From Brucella anthropi ATCC 49188 (GTDB lineage Bacteria; Pseudomonadota; Alphaproteobacteria; Rhizobiales; Rhizobiaceae): a DNA stretch of 64,000 nucleotides. Position numbers and translations under genes: made by a program. The stretch is from contig NC_009668.1 of assembly GCF_000017405.1 (NCBI RefSeq), positions 894,001 to 958,000 of the forward strand. The letters are read 5' to 3'. Of the stretch, positions 48,936-57,739 are shown piece by piece (position 1 is the first letter of the stretch; every line of letters starts with the position of its first letter). The notes under the pieces are model-generated. The model did no database searches, was not told the origin of the DNA, and saw nothing but the letters and a program-made list of their open reading frames with translations.

Positions 48936-49760
48936 TCAGGCCACCTCGGCAGAATCCTCCCGTGGGTCGCCCTTGCCGACATTTGCGGAGACCTGCGCCA
49001 CGATGAGCCGGATGCCCGCATTTTCCACCATGCGCCGCGCGTCGTCCGAAATGCCGTCATCGGTGATCAGTGTGCTGACCCGGTCGAGAGGGCAAAGGAT
49101 GAGGCTGGAACGGCGTGTGAATTTCGTTGAATCGACCATCAGGACAAGTTCGTCCGCCTGGCCCATCAGTTTCTGTTCGCTCTGGATGATCAGCGCATCG
49201 GATTCCATGACGCCGAGCGGGCTGATCCCCTGACAGCCCATAAACATGCGCCGTCCGTAGAAATTGCGAATAACGTCATTGTCGAACGGCGACAGGATAA
49301 GGCTCTGGTCGCGATAGATTGCACCGCCGGGCACGATCACCGTGCTTTTCGACTGGCGCAGAAGATGTTCGGCGATGGCAAACGAATTGGTCAGCACCTG
49401 AAGGCGGCGCGGAGCAAGATAATGCACCATCTGGAAAGTCGTGGACCCGCCATTGATGATGATGCTGTCGCCTTCCTCGCAAAGCGCAACAGCTTCGCGA
49501 GCGATTGCACGTTTGCGGTCCGTGTTTTCGGTCTCCGAAACCTTGAAAGGACGGCCTGCGAGATTTCCGAACTGCGGCGGATGAATAGCCTCTGCGCCAC
49601 CACGCACGCGCTTGATACGGCCCTGCATATGGAGAGAAGCAATATCCCGGCGAAGGGTCGCTTCCGACGCCTCCGTCAATTCCACCAGATCCTGAATGGT
49701 AATCACCGGCTTTTCCTGAACAGCACTCAGGATGATGCGGTGGCGCTCTCTTTCGTGCAT
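48936..49760 (-). CDS. rhaR: DeoR-family regulator of rhamnose catabolism
   Basis: A 274-residue DeoR regulator. The N-terminal HTH lies at about residues 17-57 (ITIQDLVELTEASEATLRRD). A C-terminal phosphosugar-sensing domain follows, with NGGSTTFQMVHYL and LMVDSTKFTRRSSL (the DeoR sugar-binding signature). The ligand is probably a phosphorylated intermediate of the pathway. It starts the minus-strand arm, and the long inverted repeat in the divergent promoter region is its likely target. AGGAGG lies just upstream of the start. Confidence 0.9.
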   Translation of the reverse strand: MHERERHRIILSAVQEKPVITIQDLVELTEASEATLRRDIASLHMQGRIKRVRGGAEAIHPPQFGNLAGRPFKVSETENTDRKRAIAREAVALCEEGDSIIINGGSTTFQMVHYLAPRRLQVLTNSFAIAEHLLRQSKSTVIVPGGAIYRDQSLILSPFDNDVIRNFYGRRMFMGCQGISPLGVMESDALIIQSEQKLMGQADELVLMVDSTKFTRRSSLILCPLDRVSTLITDDGISDDARRMVENAGIRLIVAQVSANVGKGDPREDSAEVA

Positions 49761-49800
49761 GGCTCCTCCTTGTCTTTGTATCGGGCATAAATGTCGCTCA

Positions 49801-49873
49801 TGTCAATCACAAACAATCATAATAGGGCGCAATAGTCACATTAATGATTGATTATGATCGTTTATGATTGACA
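49801..49873. promoter_or_regulatory. Divergent rha promoter region with 23-bp inverted repeat
   Basis: The arms 49801-49823 and 49851-49873 match as inverted copies at 21 of 23 positions. Each arm contains two 10-bp units close to WTTATGATYG in tandem and ends in TTGACA. A further unit (TTAATGATTG, 49841-49850) makes three in a row on the plus strand. The TTGACA of each arm is a perfect -35 box pointing outward, so one bound regulator could cover both promoters. Candidate -10 boxes are weak (TCATAT at 49891-49896 for rhaD). Confidence 0.75.
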
Positions 49874-49995
49874 GCAATTCGTTTGATACGTCATATCTGC
49901 CGCAACATGATCGCTGGCACATGGACATGCATGCGGATGGACATGCAGACGTACAGGCGGCTTGCGATTCACCATAACAGAATTGGGAGGATGAC

Positions 49996-52092
49996 ATGGT
50001 GGCCCAGAGCAGGCTTCTCGAAAACCGGTGGGATGATGCCAAAGCGGCAACGATGGATGAGCCGGGCAAGCTGCTTTATCGCTCCAATCTGCTCGGTTCC
50101 GACAAGCGCATTACCAATTACGGCGGCGGAAATACGTCCGCCAAGGTGGAGGAAACCGATCCGCTGACTGGCGAAAAAGTTCAGGTTCTCTGGGTTAAAG
50201 GTTCGGGCGGCGATGTCGGCACCATCAAGCTCGACGGTTTCGCCACGCTTTATCAGGATAAGCTGGATGCTCTGAAAGGCATCTATAAGGGCGTTGAAGA
50301 TGAGGATCGCATGGTCGGTTTCCTGCCGCACTGCACCTTCAACCTCAATCCGCGCGCCGCTTCCATCGATACGCCGTTGCACGGATTTGTCGCCTTCAAG
50401 CATGTGGATCACATGCATCCCGATGCGATCATAGCAATCGCTGCATCCGAGAATTCTCGTGAACTGACTGCCGAGATTTTCGGCGGCGAAATCGGCTGGC
50501 TGCCATGGCGTCGTCCCGGTTTCCAGCTTGGCCTCGACCTTGAAGCCTTCGTGAAGTCAAATCCCAACGCTAAGGGCGTTATCCTTGAAAGTCATGGACT
50601 TTTCACTTGGGCCGACGATGCCAAAGCCTGTTATGAAACCACGCTTGCCATCATCAACAAGGCCATTGAATGGCTGGATCAGAAGACGGCTGGCAAGCCC
50701 GCTTTCGGCGGTGCTGTCACGCAGAGCCTCCCGGTTTCCGAGCGCCGCGCCATTGCAGCACGGCTGATGCTGGAAATTCGCGGACTTATCGGTAAGGATG
50801 AGCGCAAGCTCGGTCATTTCGATGATCAGGATGCCGTGCTGGAATTTGTAAATTCAAACGATCTGCGCCCGCTGGCAGCGCTTGGCACGTCCTGCCCGGA
50901 TCACTTCCTGCGCACCAAAATCCGTCCGCTGGTCGTTAATTTCGACCCGGCCAAGCCCGATATCGATGCCGTGGTTGCCGGGCTTGAGGGTGCACTGGAA
51001 GCCTATCGCGCCGACTACAAGCGCTATTACGAGGCGTGCAAGCATGACAATTCGCCGAAGATGCGCGATCCCAATCCGGTAATTTTCCTGATCCCCGGTG
51101 TCGGCATGCTGTCCTTCGCACGCGACAAGGCGACTGCGCGCATCGCCGGTGAGTTTTATGTCAACGCGATCAACGTGATGCGCGGTGCATCCGGCGTATC
51201 GGAATATCAGGGCCTGCCCGAACAGGAAGCCTTCGATATCGAGTATTGGCTGCTTGAGGAAGCCAAGCTGCAGCGCATGCCAAAGCCGAAAAGCCTCGCG
51301 GGGCGCATTGCATTCATTACCGGCGGCGCTGGCGGCATCGGCTTTGCCACAGCAGAACGGCTTGCAGGCGAAGGTGCTTGCGTGGTTCTGGCAGATATCG
51401 ATGCAGGATCGCTCAAAACCGCTCACGAAAATCTCGCAAAGCGCTTTGGTTCCGATCAGGTGCGCAGTGTCGAACTGAACGTCACCGACGAAAAAGGCGT
51501 CGCGAGTGCGTTTGTCGAAGCCAGCGTCGAGCTGGGTGGCATCGACATTCTGGTTTCCAACGCTGGTATTGCATCATCCGCGCCGGTAGAAGCGACCGAA
51601 CTTTCCATGTGGAACCGCAATATCGACATTCTGGCGACCGGCTACTTCCTCGTTTCGCGGGAGGCGTTTCGCTTGTTCCGCCGCCAGAAAATCGGCGGCA
51701 ATGTGGTATTTGTCGCCTCGAAGAACGGGCTTGCAGCTTCGCCCAATGCTTCGGCCTATTGCGCTGCAAAGGCCGCAGAAATCCATCTGGCGCGTTGTCT
51801 GGCGCTGGAAGGTGCAGATGCAGGAATCCGCGTCAATGTGGTCAACCCAGATGCGGTTCTGCGCGGCTCCAAGATATGGGACGGCGAGTGGCGCGAACAG
51901 CGTGCAGCATCCTCGAAGATTGATGTTTCCGAGCTTGAGGAACATTATCGCAAGCGCTCCATGCTGAAGCTGAATGTCTTCCCCGAAGACATTGCCGAAG
52001 CCATCTACTTTCTTGCAAGCGATGCTTCGGCCAAGTCGACCGGCAACATCATCAATGTCGACGCCGGAAACCAGCAGAGCTTTCCGCGCTGA
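49996..52092 (+). CDS. rhaD: Bifunctional rhamnulose-1-phosphate aldolase/lactaldehyde dehydrogenase
   Basis: A 698-residue fusion. The N-terminal class II aldolase domain (about 1-400) has zinc-binding His136, His139 and His141 in HVDHMHPD. The C-terminal SDR domain (about 430-698) has TGGAGGIG at about 440-447 and the catalytic YCAAK near 588. It cleaves rhamnulose-1-phosphate to DHAP and L-lactaldehyde and then oxidises or reduces the aldehyde. The fused form is known from rhizobia and bacilli. It heads the plus-strand arm, with GGGAGGATG before the start. Confidence 0.93.
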   Translation: MVAQSRLLENRWDDAKAATMDEPGKLLYRSNLLGSDKRITNYGGGNTSAKVEETDPLTGEKVQVLWVKGSGGDVGTIKLDGFATLYQDKLDALKGIYKGVEDEDRMVGFLPHCTFNLNPRAASIDTPLHGFVAFKHVDHMHPDAIIAIAASENSRELTAEIFGGEIGWLPWRRPGFQLGLDLEAFVKSNPNAKGVILESHGLFTWADDAKACYETTLAIINKAIEWLDQKTAGKPAFGGAVTQSLPVSERRAIAARLMLEIRGLIGKDERKLGHFDDQDAVLEFVNSNDLRPLAALGTSCPDHFLRTKIRPLVVNFDPAKPDIDAVVAGLEGALEAYRADYKRYYEACKHDNSPKMRDPNPVIFLIPGVGMLSFARDKATARIAGEFYVNAINVMRGASGVSEYQGLPEQEAFDIEYWLLEEAKLQRMPKPKSLAGRIAFITGGAGGIGFATAERLAGEGACVVLADIDAGSLKTAHENLAKRFGSDQVRSVELNVTDEKGVASAFVEASVELGGIDILVSNAGIASSAPVEATELSMWNRNIDILATGYFLVSREAFRLFRRQKIGGNVVFVASKNGLAASPNASAYCAAKAAEIHLARCLALEGADAGIRVNVVNPDAVLRGSKIWDGEWREQRAASSKIDVSELEEHYRKRSMLKLNVFPEDIAEAIYFLASDASAKSTGNIINVDAGNQQSFPR

Positions 52093-52122
52093 CCATATAA
52101 TCTGGACATTCTGGGAGGAACC

Positions 52123-53415
52123 ATGTCCGAGCAACGCATTGCGGCCGATTTCATCGCCGAGCATAATTCCGGTTTTGAGAAATCATTGAAGAGCGATTAT
52201 CAGGCGCTCGGCGAACAGCTTTTGCGCCGTGGCATCGAGATCGACACGATTACAGACAAGGTGGCGGCCTATTACGTGGCCGTACCTTCATGGGGCACAG
52301 GCACAGGCGGCACCCGCTTTGGGCGCTTTCCGGGAAGGGGCGAACCGCGCGGCATTTTCGACAAGCTGGACGATTGCGCCGTCATCAACGAGCTTTGCCG
52401 TGCCACACCGAATGTTTCCCTGCATATTCCGTGGGACAAGGCCGACCCGAAGAAACTTAAAGCCCATGCCGAAGCGCTAGGTCTCGGCTTCGACGCCATG
52501 AACTCCAATACATTTGCCGACGGCGCAGACCAGAAGCTTTCCTACAAATTCGGGTCGCTTACCCATGTCGATCCGGCAGTGCGGGCGCAAGCCGTAGAGC
52601 ACAATATCGAATGTATCGAAATCGGAAAAGCCATAGGTTCCAAAGCCTTGACCGTCTGGTTGAGCGATGGTTCCAACTTTCCGGGCCAGCAGAATTTCAC
52701 CCGCGCCTTTGAGCGCTATCTGGCTTCCATGGGTGAAATCTATCACGCACTACCCGACGACTGGCGCCTGTTCTCCGAACACAAAATGTATGAACCGGCC
52801 TTCTATTCGACGGTGGTGCAGGATTGGGGCACCAATTACCTCATCGCCTCGACGCTAGGGCCAAAGGCGCAATGTCTGGTCGATCTTGGCCACCATGCGC
52901 CCAACACCAATATCGAAATGATCGTCGCGCGGCTGATCCAGTTCGGGAAACTTGGCGGTTTCCATTTCAACGACAGCAAATATGGCGATGACGATCTCGA
53001 CGCCGGCTCCATCGATCCGTATCGATTATTCCTTGTTTTCAATGAGTTGGTGGATGCAGATTATCGTGGTGTGGCCGACTTCCATCCGGCTCATATGATC
53101 GACCAATCGCACAATGTGACCGACCCGCTGGAGAGCCTGATCTCATCCGCCAATGAAATCCGCCGTGCCTATGCGCAGGCGCTTCTGGTGGATCGTGAAG
53201 CGCTCGAAACCTATCAGCAGGAAAACGACGCGCTGATGGCATCTGATACGCTGAAACGCGCCTATAGAACCGACGTCGAACCAATTCTCGCGGAAGCACG
53301 TCGCCGCACCGGCGGGGCCATCGAACCGATTGCCGCCTACCGAGCCAGTGGCTACCGCGATAAGGTTGCGAAGGAGCGTCCGGAGAGTAGAAGCGACGGC
53401 GGGGCGTTTAACTAA
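52123..53415 (+). CDS. rhaI: L-rhamnose isomerase
   Basis: A 430-residue TIM-barrel isomerase that converts L-rhamnose to L-rhamnulose. The length and the segments WGTGTGGTRFGRFPG, GGFHFNDSKYGDDDLDAGSIDP and ADFHPAHMIDQSHN match the Pseudomonas stutzeri-type enzyme and not E. coli RhaA. Metal ligands are expected among the Glu, Asp and His residues of those segments. GGGAGGA lies 6 bp before the ATG. With RhaU, RhaK and RhaD it completes the pathway. Confidence 0.93.
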   Translation: MSEQRIAADFIAEHNSGFEKSLKSDYQALGEQLLRRGIEIDTITDKVAAYYVAVPSWGTGTGGTRFGRFPGRGEPRGIFDKLDDCAVINELCRATPNVSLHIPWDKADPKKLKAHAEALGLGFDAMNSNTFADGADQKLSYKFGSLTHVDPAVRAQAVEHNIECIEIGKAIGSKALTVWLSDGSNFPGQQNFTRAFERYLASMGEIYHALPDDWRLFSEHKMYEPAFYSTVVQDWGTNYLIASTLGPKAQCLVDLGHHAPNTNIEMIVARLIQFGKLGGFHFNDSKYGDDDLDAGSIDPYRLFLVFNELVDADYRGVADFHPAHMIDQSHNVTDPLESLISSANEIRRAYAQALLVDREALETYQQENDALMASDTLKRAYRTDVEPILAEARRRTGGAIEPIAAYRASGYRDKVAKERPESRSDGGAFN

Positions 53416-53497
53416 AACTCCACTTGCCACAAAACCGCCACATAATGAACGGTCCTTCGCCGCAATTAAAAGGCGATTTCTGTCGCTTGTCCGTTCC

Positions 53498-53532
53498 GAA
53501 AATCGCGTTTGGCAACTGTCAGCGCGATTTTC
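53498..53532. terminator. Hairpin between rhaI and alkB
   Basis: GAAAATCGCG (53498-53507) pairs with CGCGATTTTC (53523-53532) around a 15-base loop. The stem overlaps the alkB stop codon. It can serve both convergent genes; no long T tract follows. Confidence 0.55.
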
Positions 53533-54157
53533 TGAATGTCAGATTGAGGCGAAACGGACCTAGTTTTTCATGCTCGCCGCGCTTCAGGGCGAGTATGCCA
53601 TGATAGAAGAGACGTGAAGGTCCGCCCCACACAACCACGTCACCGTGATGCAGGATATATTTCGCAATCGGGTCGGTTCGCTTCAACCCGCCGAACTGGA
53701 AAGTCGCAGGCAGACCGAGCGACACCGAAACAATCGGATTGTTGAAATCCTGCTCGTCCTTGTCCTGATGCAATGAAAGTTTCGCACCCGGTTCATAACG
53801 ATTGATGAGACAGGCATCCGGCGCAAAATCAGGATAACCAGCTTCACGGGCAGCAGTTTGGGCAAGCGCGCGGAAGGCATCCGGCATGGTCGGCCAGAGA
53901 AGGCCGGTTTCCGGATCGTCGGTACTGTAGCGATAGCCGGTCCGGTCCGTGATCCAGCCGAATTCTCCACAATTCGTCATCGCAACCGACATGCGATACC
54001 CGCCGGGCGTGGTCATATGGCGAAAGGGGGCCACGGCAGAAACATCGGCCACAGCTTTCAGAACGGCATCCTCACTTGGAAGCGCAAAGCCACGCAGAAG
54101 TACAGCGCCCGGCGCCCGGATTTCATGCGGTTCAATCTGGTCGAAAAGGTCTCTCAT
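53519..54157 (-). CDS. alkB: DNA oxidative demethylase AlkB
   Basis: A 212-residue Fe(II)/2-oxoglutarate dioxygenase that repairs 1-methyladenine and 3-methylcytosine. The iron ligands are His130, Asp132 (LSLHQDKDEQD) and His186. Arg203 and Arg209 in RLNLTFRKSR bind 2-oxoglutarate and complete the signature. INRYEPGAKL precedes the HxD motif as expected. It stands alone, with no ada or other repair gene nearby. Confidence 0.93.
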   Translation of the reverse strand: MRDLFDQIEPHEIRAPGAVLLRGFALPSEDAVLKAVADVSAVAPFRHMTTPGGYRMSVAMTNCGEFGWITDRTGYRYSTDDPETGLLWPTMPDAFRALAQTAAREAGYPDFAPDACLINRYEPGAKLSLHQDKDEQDFNNPIVSVSLGLPATFQFGGLKRTDPIAKYILHHGDVVVWGGPSRLFYHGILALKRGEHEKLGPFRLNLTFRKSR

Positions 54158-54211
54158 GAGACCTTTCTAGCATGAGATCAGGAGACAGCCTCCCGAAACC
54201 TGCTTTCAAAC

Positions 54212-55336
54212 TCAAGCCAGTCCTGTGGCTTTTTCGAAAGAGCGCATGAAAAGATCATTTTCTTCCGGTGCGCCGACACTAACGCGGATGAAAGTCGTGT
54301 AGCCCTGCTGCTTCCAAGGCTTCACGATGACGCCGTCTTCCAGCAGTTTTTCGGCAAACGCAACAGAATCCGATTTCACGTCGATGAACAGAAAATTCCC
54401 CTTGGAGGGCGCAAAACGCATTTGTCGCTCGCTCAGGAAACCGGCCATCCGTTCCCGCTCGCTAAGCGCAAGCGCGATACCCTTTGCGAGATGGTCTTTA
54501 TCCCGGCGCGCAACCAGCCCCGCAGCCTGTGCAATGCCATTGGCGTTGAAAGGCGTGCGGGCGCGGTCCAGAAACCCGCGCAAGTCCGGGTCGCTGACAA
54601 GCCCGAATCCCAGACGCGCACCGGCCAACCCATAAGCCTTGGAGAAGGTACGCAGCGCCACCCAGTGAAGGCCGCTGTCGCGCAGAAGTGTAGCGGCAGA
54701 CGGATAATCGTCGCCGGCTGCATATTCAGCATAAGCTTCGTCCACGACCAGCAGCGTCTCCGGCGAGACCGCATTGACAACGCGCTGCAAAGCCTCCGGT
54801 GTCAGCCAACTCCCGACCGGATTGAGCGGATTTGCGAACATCACGAGACGTGGAGCGGTCGCAACTGCCGCCACCAGCGCATCAACGTCGACTTCAAGCG
54901 ACGGCGTCACTTCAACCCGTTCGACACTTGCCCCCATGGTCGTCGCATAATCCTCGTGCAACGGAAAGGACGGGTAAAGTGTGACCACCCGGTCGCGCGG
55001 CCGCAAAACGGTGCGGCAGATTACGCCGATCAGGTCTTCCGATCCGTTGCCGAGAATGATGCGGTCCTGCGGCCAATCGAACTCGATCGCAATTTCCTGC
55101 GCCAGTTCGCGTCCCGACGGGTCGGGGTAGAGCCGCAGCAGATCATGGGCACCGGAAAAGAGCGCCTGCACCTTGGGTGACGGTCCAAGCGGGTTCTCGT
55201 TGGAGCCGAGTTTTGCGATTGCCGGAGGATGATAGCGCGCCTCCACCTCGGCAATGGTGAGACCGGCATTATAGGGGCTGAGACCACGGATTTCGGGTCG
55301 AATCAGATCGCCAAACCGGGCATTTTCCTGCGCCAT
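54212..55336 (-). CDS. hisC: Histidinol-phosphate aminotransferase-type enzyme (HisC paralogue)
   Basis: A 374-residue fold-type I PLP aminotransferase. The PLP lysine is Lys233 in RTFSKAYGLAG. Other landmarks are the substrate-side SNENPLGPS (45-53), LGNGSEDLI and VVDEAYAEY. Length and motifs fit HisC. No other histidine-biosynthesis gene lies nearby, so this may be a second copy with biosynthetic or catabolic use. It is divergent from the SDR that opens the HisD-like locus, with 215 bp between them. GGAGA lies just before the start. Confidence 0.82.
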   Translation of the reverse strand: MAQENARFGDLIRPEIRGLSPYNAGLTIAEVEARYHPPAIAKLGSNENPLGPSPKVQALFSGAHDLLRLYPDPSGRELAQEIAIEFDWPQDRIILGNGSEDLIGVICRTVLRPRDRVVTLYPSFPLHEDYATTMGASVERVEVTPSLEVDVDALVAAVATAPRLVMFANPLNPVGSWLTPEALQRVVNAVSPETLLVVDEAYAEYAAGDDYPSAATLLRDSGLHWVALRTFSKAYGLAGARLGFGLVSDPDLRGFLDRARTPFNANGIAQAAGLVARRDKDHLAKGIALALSERERMAGFLSERQMRFAPSKGNFLFIDVKSDSVAFAEKLLEDGVIVKPWKQQGYTTFIRVSVGAPEENDLFMRSFEKATGLA

Positions 55337-55411
55337 TCACGTTCTCCTCTGGTGCAGCGCGTCACTTGTCGCGCGCCTTTGGGAGAGAAGTTCTAAGACT
55401 AAAATCCAATT

Positions 55412-55433
55412 TTGTATATATATGTATAGACAA
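55412..55433. promoter_or_regulatory. Inverted repeat between hisC and the SDR gene
   Basis: TTGTATATA-N4-TATAGACAA (55412-55420 and 55425-55433) is symmetric in 8 of 9 positions. TTGTATA-type dyads resemble sites bound by GntR/HutC proteins, and a HutC-type regulator is encoded at 63090-63860. It lies 76 bp upstream of hisC and 119 bp upstream of the SDR. Confidence 0.45.
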
Positions 55434-55551
55434 GTTATGAAAAAGATGTTCCTATGCTGGGGAGACCACAAAAAATTGCTAAACATTCGACCCGGAACAG
55501 TTAGAAGTTCGGGCAACAATATTGTTTGCCAAAGGTCCGCAGGGGAACATG

Positions 55552-56325
55552 ATGCAGGTTTTATCGCTTTTCGACCTAAGCGGGCGTAAAGCGCTGGTTA
55601 CCGGTGCCAGCCGGGGACTGGGACAGGCTATTGCCGAAGCACTCGCCTCGGCTGGTGCCGATGTTGCCATTACAGCGCGCAAGTCCAACGACCTCTCCGA
55701 AACGGCATCCCGTATCGCCGCCCATGGCCGCACCTCGGCAACTCTTTCTCTCGATGTGCGCGATGTTGCCGCCTGTGCTGCTGCTGTCGCGCAAGCGGCA
55801 GAAGCTCTTGGCGGCCTCGATATTCTCGTCAACAATGCGGGCTATGAAGAAATCCGCCCCTCGCTCGATGTGGACGAGGCGCTCTGGGACCACATCGTGG
55901 CGACCAACCTCAAAGGCGCATTCTTTTGCGCGCAGGCCGCCGCCCGCCACATGACAGAGAGCGGGAAGGATGGAGCGATCATCAATCTGTGCTCGCTGAC
56001 CTCCTATGTCGGTGTGCCAACCGCTGCTCCCTACGGTTCTTCCAAATCCGGTCTCATGGGCATGACCCATGCTTTGGCCACCGAATGGGCGCCGTCCGGT
56101 ATCCGCGTCAACGGCATTGCGCCGGGCTATTTCCGCACTGCCATGACGGATGTGTTTTACGAGAATGACGACTGGCAGAAGGCGATGCTGGGCAAGATTC
56201 CGCAGGGCCGTTTCGGCGCAATGGAAGATGTTGCGGGCGCCGTGGTGTTTCTGGCAAGCGCCGCATCGTCCTATGTCACGGGGCAGGTGATCCCGATTGA
56301 CGGAGGCTATCTTGCATCCATCTGA
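55552..56325 (+). CDS. Short-chain dehydrogenase/reductase
   Basis: A 257-residue classical SDR. The cofactor motif TGASRGLG is at 17-24, NNAG at 94-97, and the catalytic Ser148, Tyr161 and Lys165 (YGSSK) are all present. The C-terminus IPIDGGYLASI is typical of tetrameric SDRs. The ATG at 55552 follows AGGGGA by 6 bp; another ATG lies at 55549. It is the first gene of the plus-strand catabolic locus, and a long hairpin directly after the stop separates it from the importer. It could be the HpsO-like member of a dihydroxypropanesulfonate pathway; sequence alone does not show this. Confidence 0.85.
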   Translation: MQVLSLFDLSGRKALVTGASRGLGQAIAEALASAGADVAITARKSNDLSETASRIAAHGRTSATLSLDVRDVAACAAAVAQAAEALGGLDILVNNAGYEEIRPSLDVDEALWDHIVATNLKGAFFCAQAAARHMTESGKDGAIINLCSLTSYVGVPTAAPYGSSKSGLMGMTHALATEWAPSGIRVNGIAPGYFRTAMTDVFYENDDWQKAMLGKIPQGRFGAMEDVAGAVVFLASAASSYVTGQVIPIDGGYLASI

Positions 56326-56469
56326 GAACCTGCTCCAAAAGTCGCCCTGTGTGGCTGCAAATGGCAATTTACCTGCGTTCCGGTGCTCACGTACCTTCAA
56401 GTACGCTCCGCTCCGGTACTCGAAAATCACCATTTTCGCACACACATGCCGCTTTTTGATTCAGGTTCT
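56325..56469. repeat. 145-bp imperfect palindrome after the SDR gene
   Basis: Outer arms AGAACCTG (56325-56332) and CAGGTTCT (56462-56469) enclose nested partial arms: GTGTG/CACAC, AAATGG/CCATTT and CGTAC/GTACG around CTTCAA. A transcript would fold into one long hairpin. It may be an intergenic repeat element of this genus and may act as an attenuator. Confidence 0.6.
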
Positions 56470-56564
56470 GATATCCTTACGTAGAACATCATCAGATCGT
56501 GAAATAGCATTGAAATAACTTCATAAAGCACCTTCCGGTGCTTTGACTGAAATGGGAAACTGCG

Positions 56565-57701
56565 ATGAATACAACCGAAACCGGAACTGGCCGTAAAGTC
56601 TCCAACGGACCGGCTGCCGTATCGGTCAACAATGTCAGCATGATCTATAACGGCTTCCATGCCGTGCGTGCGGCATCTTTCGATCTCGCCAAGGGCCGTT
56701 TTCTGACCATTCTCGGGCCGTCGGGTTCCGGCAAGACGACGCTTCTCCGCCTCATCGCCGGTTTCCAGAAACCGAGCATCGGCGAAATCTTCATCAACGA
56801 TGAAGCTGTCAGCGCCGTGCCGCCGCACAAGCGCTCCATCGGCATGGTTTTCCAGAAGCTCGCGCTTTTCCCGCATATGACGGCGGCCGAAAACGTCGCG
56901 TTTCCGCTGAAAATGCGCCGCTTCGATGCGCGTTCGATCCCTGAGCGGGTGGAACGCTATCTCGACCTCGTTCGTCTGAACGGCCTCGGCGAGCGCCGTG
57001 TGCACGAGCTTTCCGGTGGCCAGCAGCAGCGCGTGGCCATCGCGCGCGCCCTCGTTTTTGAACCGGACCTGCTTCTGCTCGACGAACCTCTGGCGGCACT
57101 CGACCGCAAGCTGCGCGAGGAAATGCAGCTTGAATTTCGCCGTATCCAGCGGGAACTCGGCGTCACGACCATCAATGTCACCCATGACCAGCGCGAAGCG
57201 CTCGTCGTATCTGACGAAATCATCGTCATGGATGGCGGTGAAATCCAGCAGATGGCGCAGCCATCCGAGACCTATCGCAACCCGTCCAACGCCTTTGTGG
57301 CGAACTTCATCGGCGTCACCAATTTCATTTCCGGCAAGGCATCGTCGCTCGACGGCAATCTCGTGCGGGTCGATGCAGGAATGGCTCTGGTAGGCATGGC
57401 AGGCGAGGGGCGCGGACCGGTTGCCGCCAACGCAAATGTCTCGTGCGCAATCCGCGCCGAACAGATCCGTATCGGCGGCAGCGCCGCAGCGCATGCGGAA
57501 CTCGATACCGTGCTTGAAGGCATCGTTACGGATGCGATCTTCGAGGGCGAACGCATCGTCTATGAATTGCGGGTTCCTGCGTTAGGAGACGTGTTGATGC
57601 GCGTCTTCGACCACGATCCCATCGGCCATAGCCAGTTTGCAGAAGGTGAAACCGTGCATCTTGGCTGGAACGCCCGCGATCTCATCGTCTTTGCCGTATG
57701 A
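56565..57701 (+). CDS. ABC transporter ATPase, spermidine/putrescine (PotA) type
   Basis: A 378-residue ATPase of the 2-component polyamine/opine/iron group. Walker A GPSGSGKT is at 51-58, the signature is [16 protein letters not shown], Walker B is LLLLDEPLAALD, and a TOBE domain occupies about 290-370. It is followed at 38 bp by the binding-protein gene and then two permeases, in the order typical of PotABCD-like systems. The substrate of this system is undetermined; its dedicated enzymes suggest a small polar alcohol or amine and not a polyamine. Confidence 0.9.
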   Translation: MNTTETGTGRKVSNGPAAVSVNNVSMIYNGFHAVRAASFDLAKGRFLTILGPSGSGKTTLLRLIAGFQKPSIGEIFINDEAVSAVPPHKRSIGMVFQKLALFPHMTAAENVAFPLKMRRFDARSIPERVERYLDLVRLNGLGERRVHELSGGQQQRVAIARALVFEPDLLLLDEPLAALDRKLREEMQLEFRRIQRELGVTTINVTHDQREALVVSDEIIVMDGGEIQQMAQPSETYRNPSNAFVANFIGVTNFISGKASSLDGNLVRVDAGMALVGMAGEGRGPVAANANVSCAIRAEQIRIGGSAAAHAELDTVLEGIVTDAIFEGERIVYELRVPALGDVLMRVFDHDPIGHSQFAEGETVHLGWNARDLIVFAV

Positions 57702-57739
57702 ACTAAAACGTTACGGGGAAACTCCAGAGGAGAAACAAA

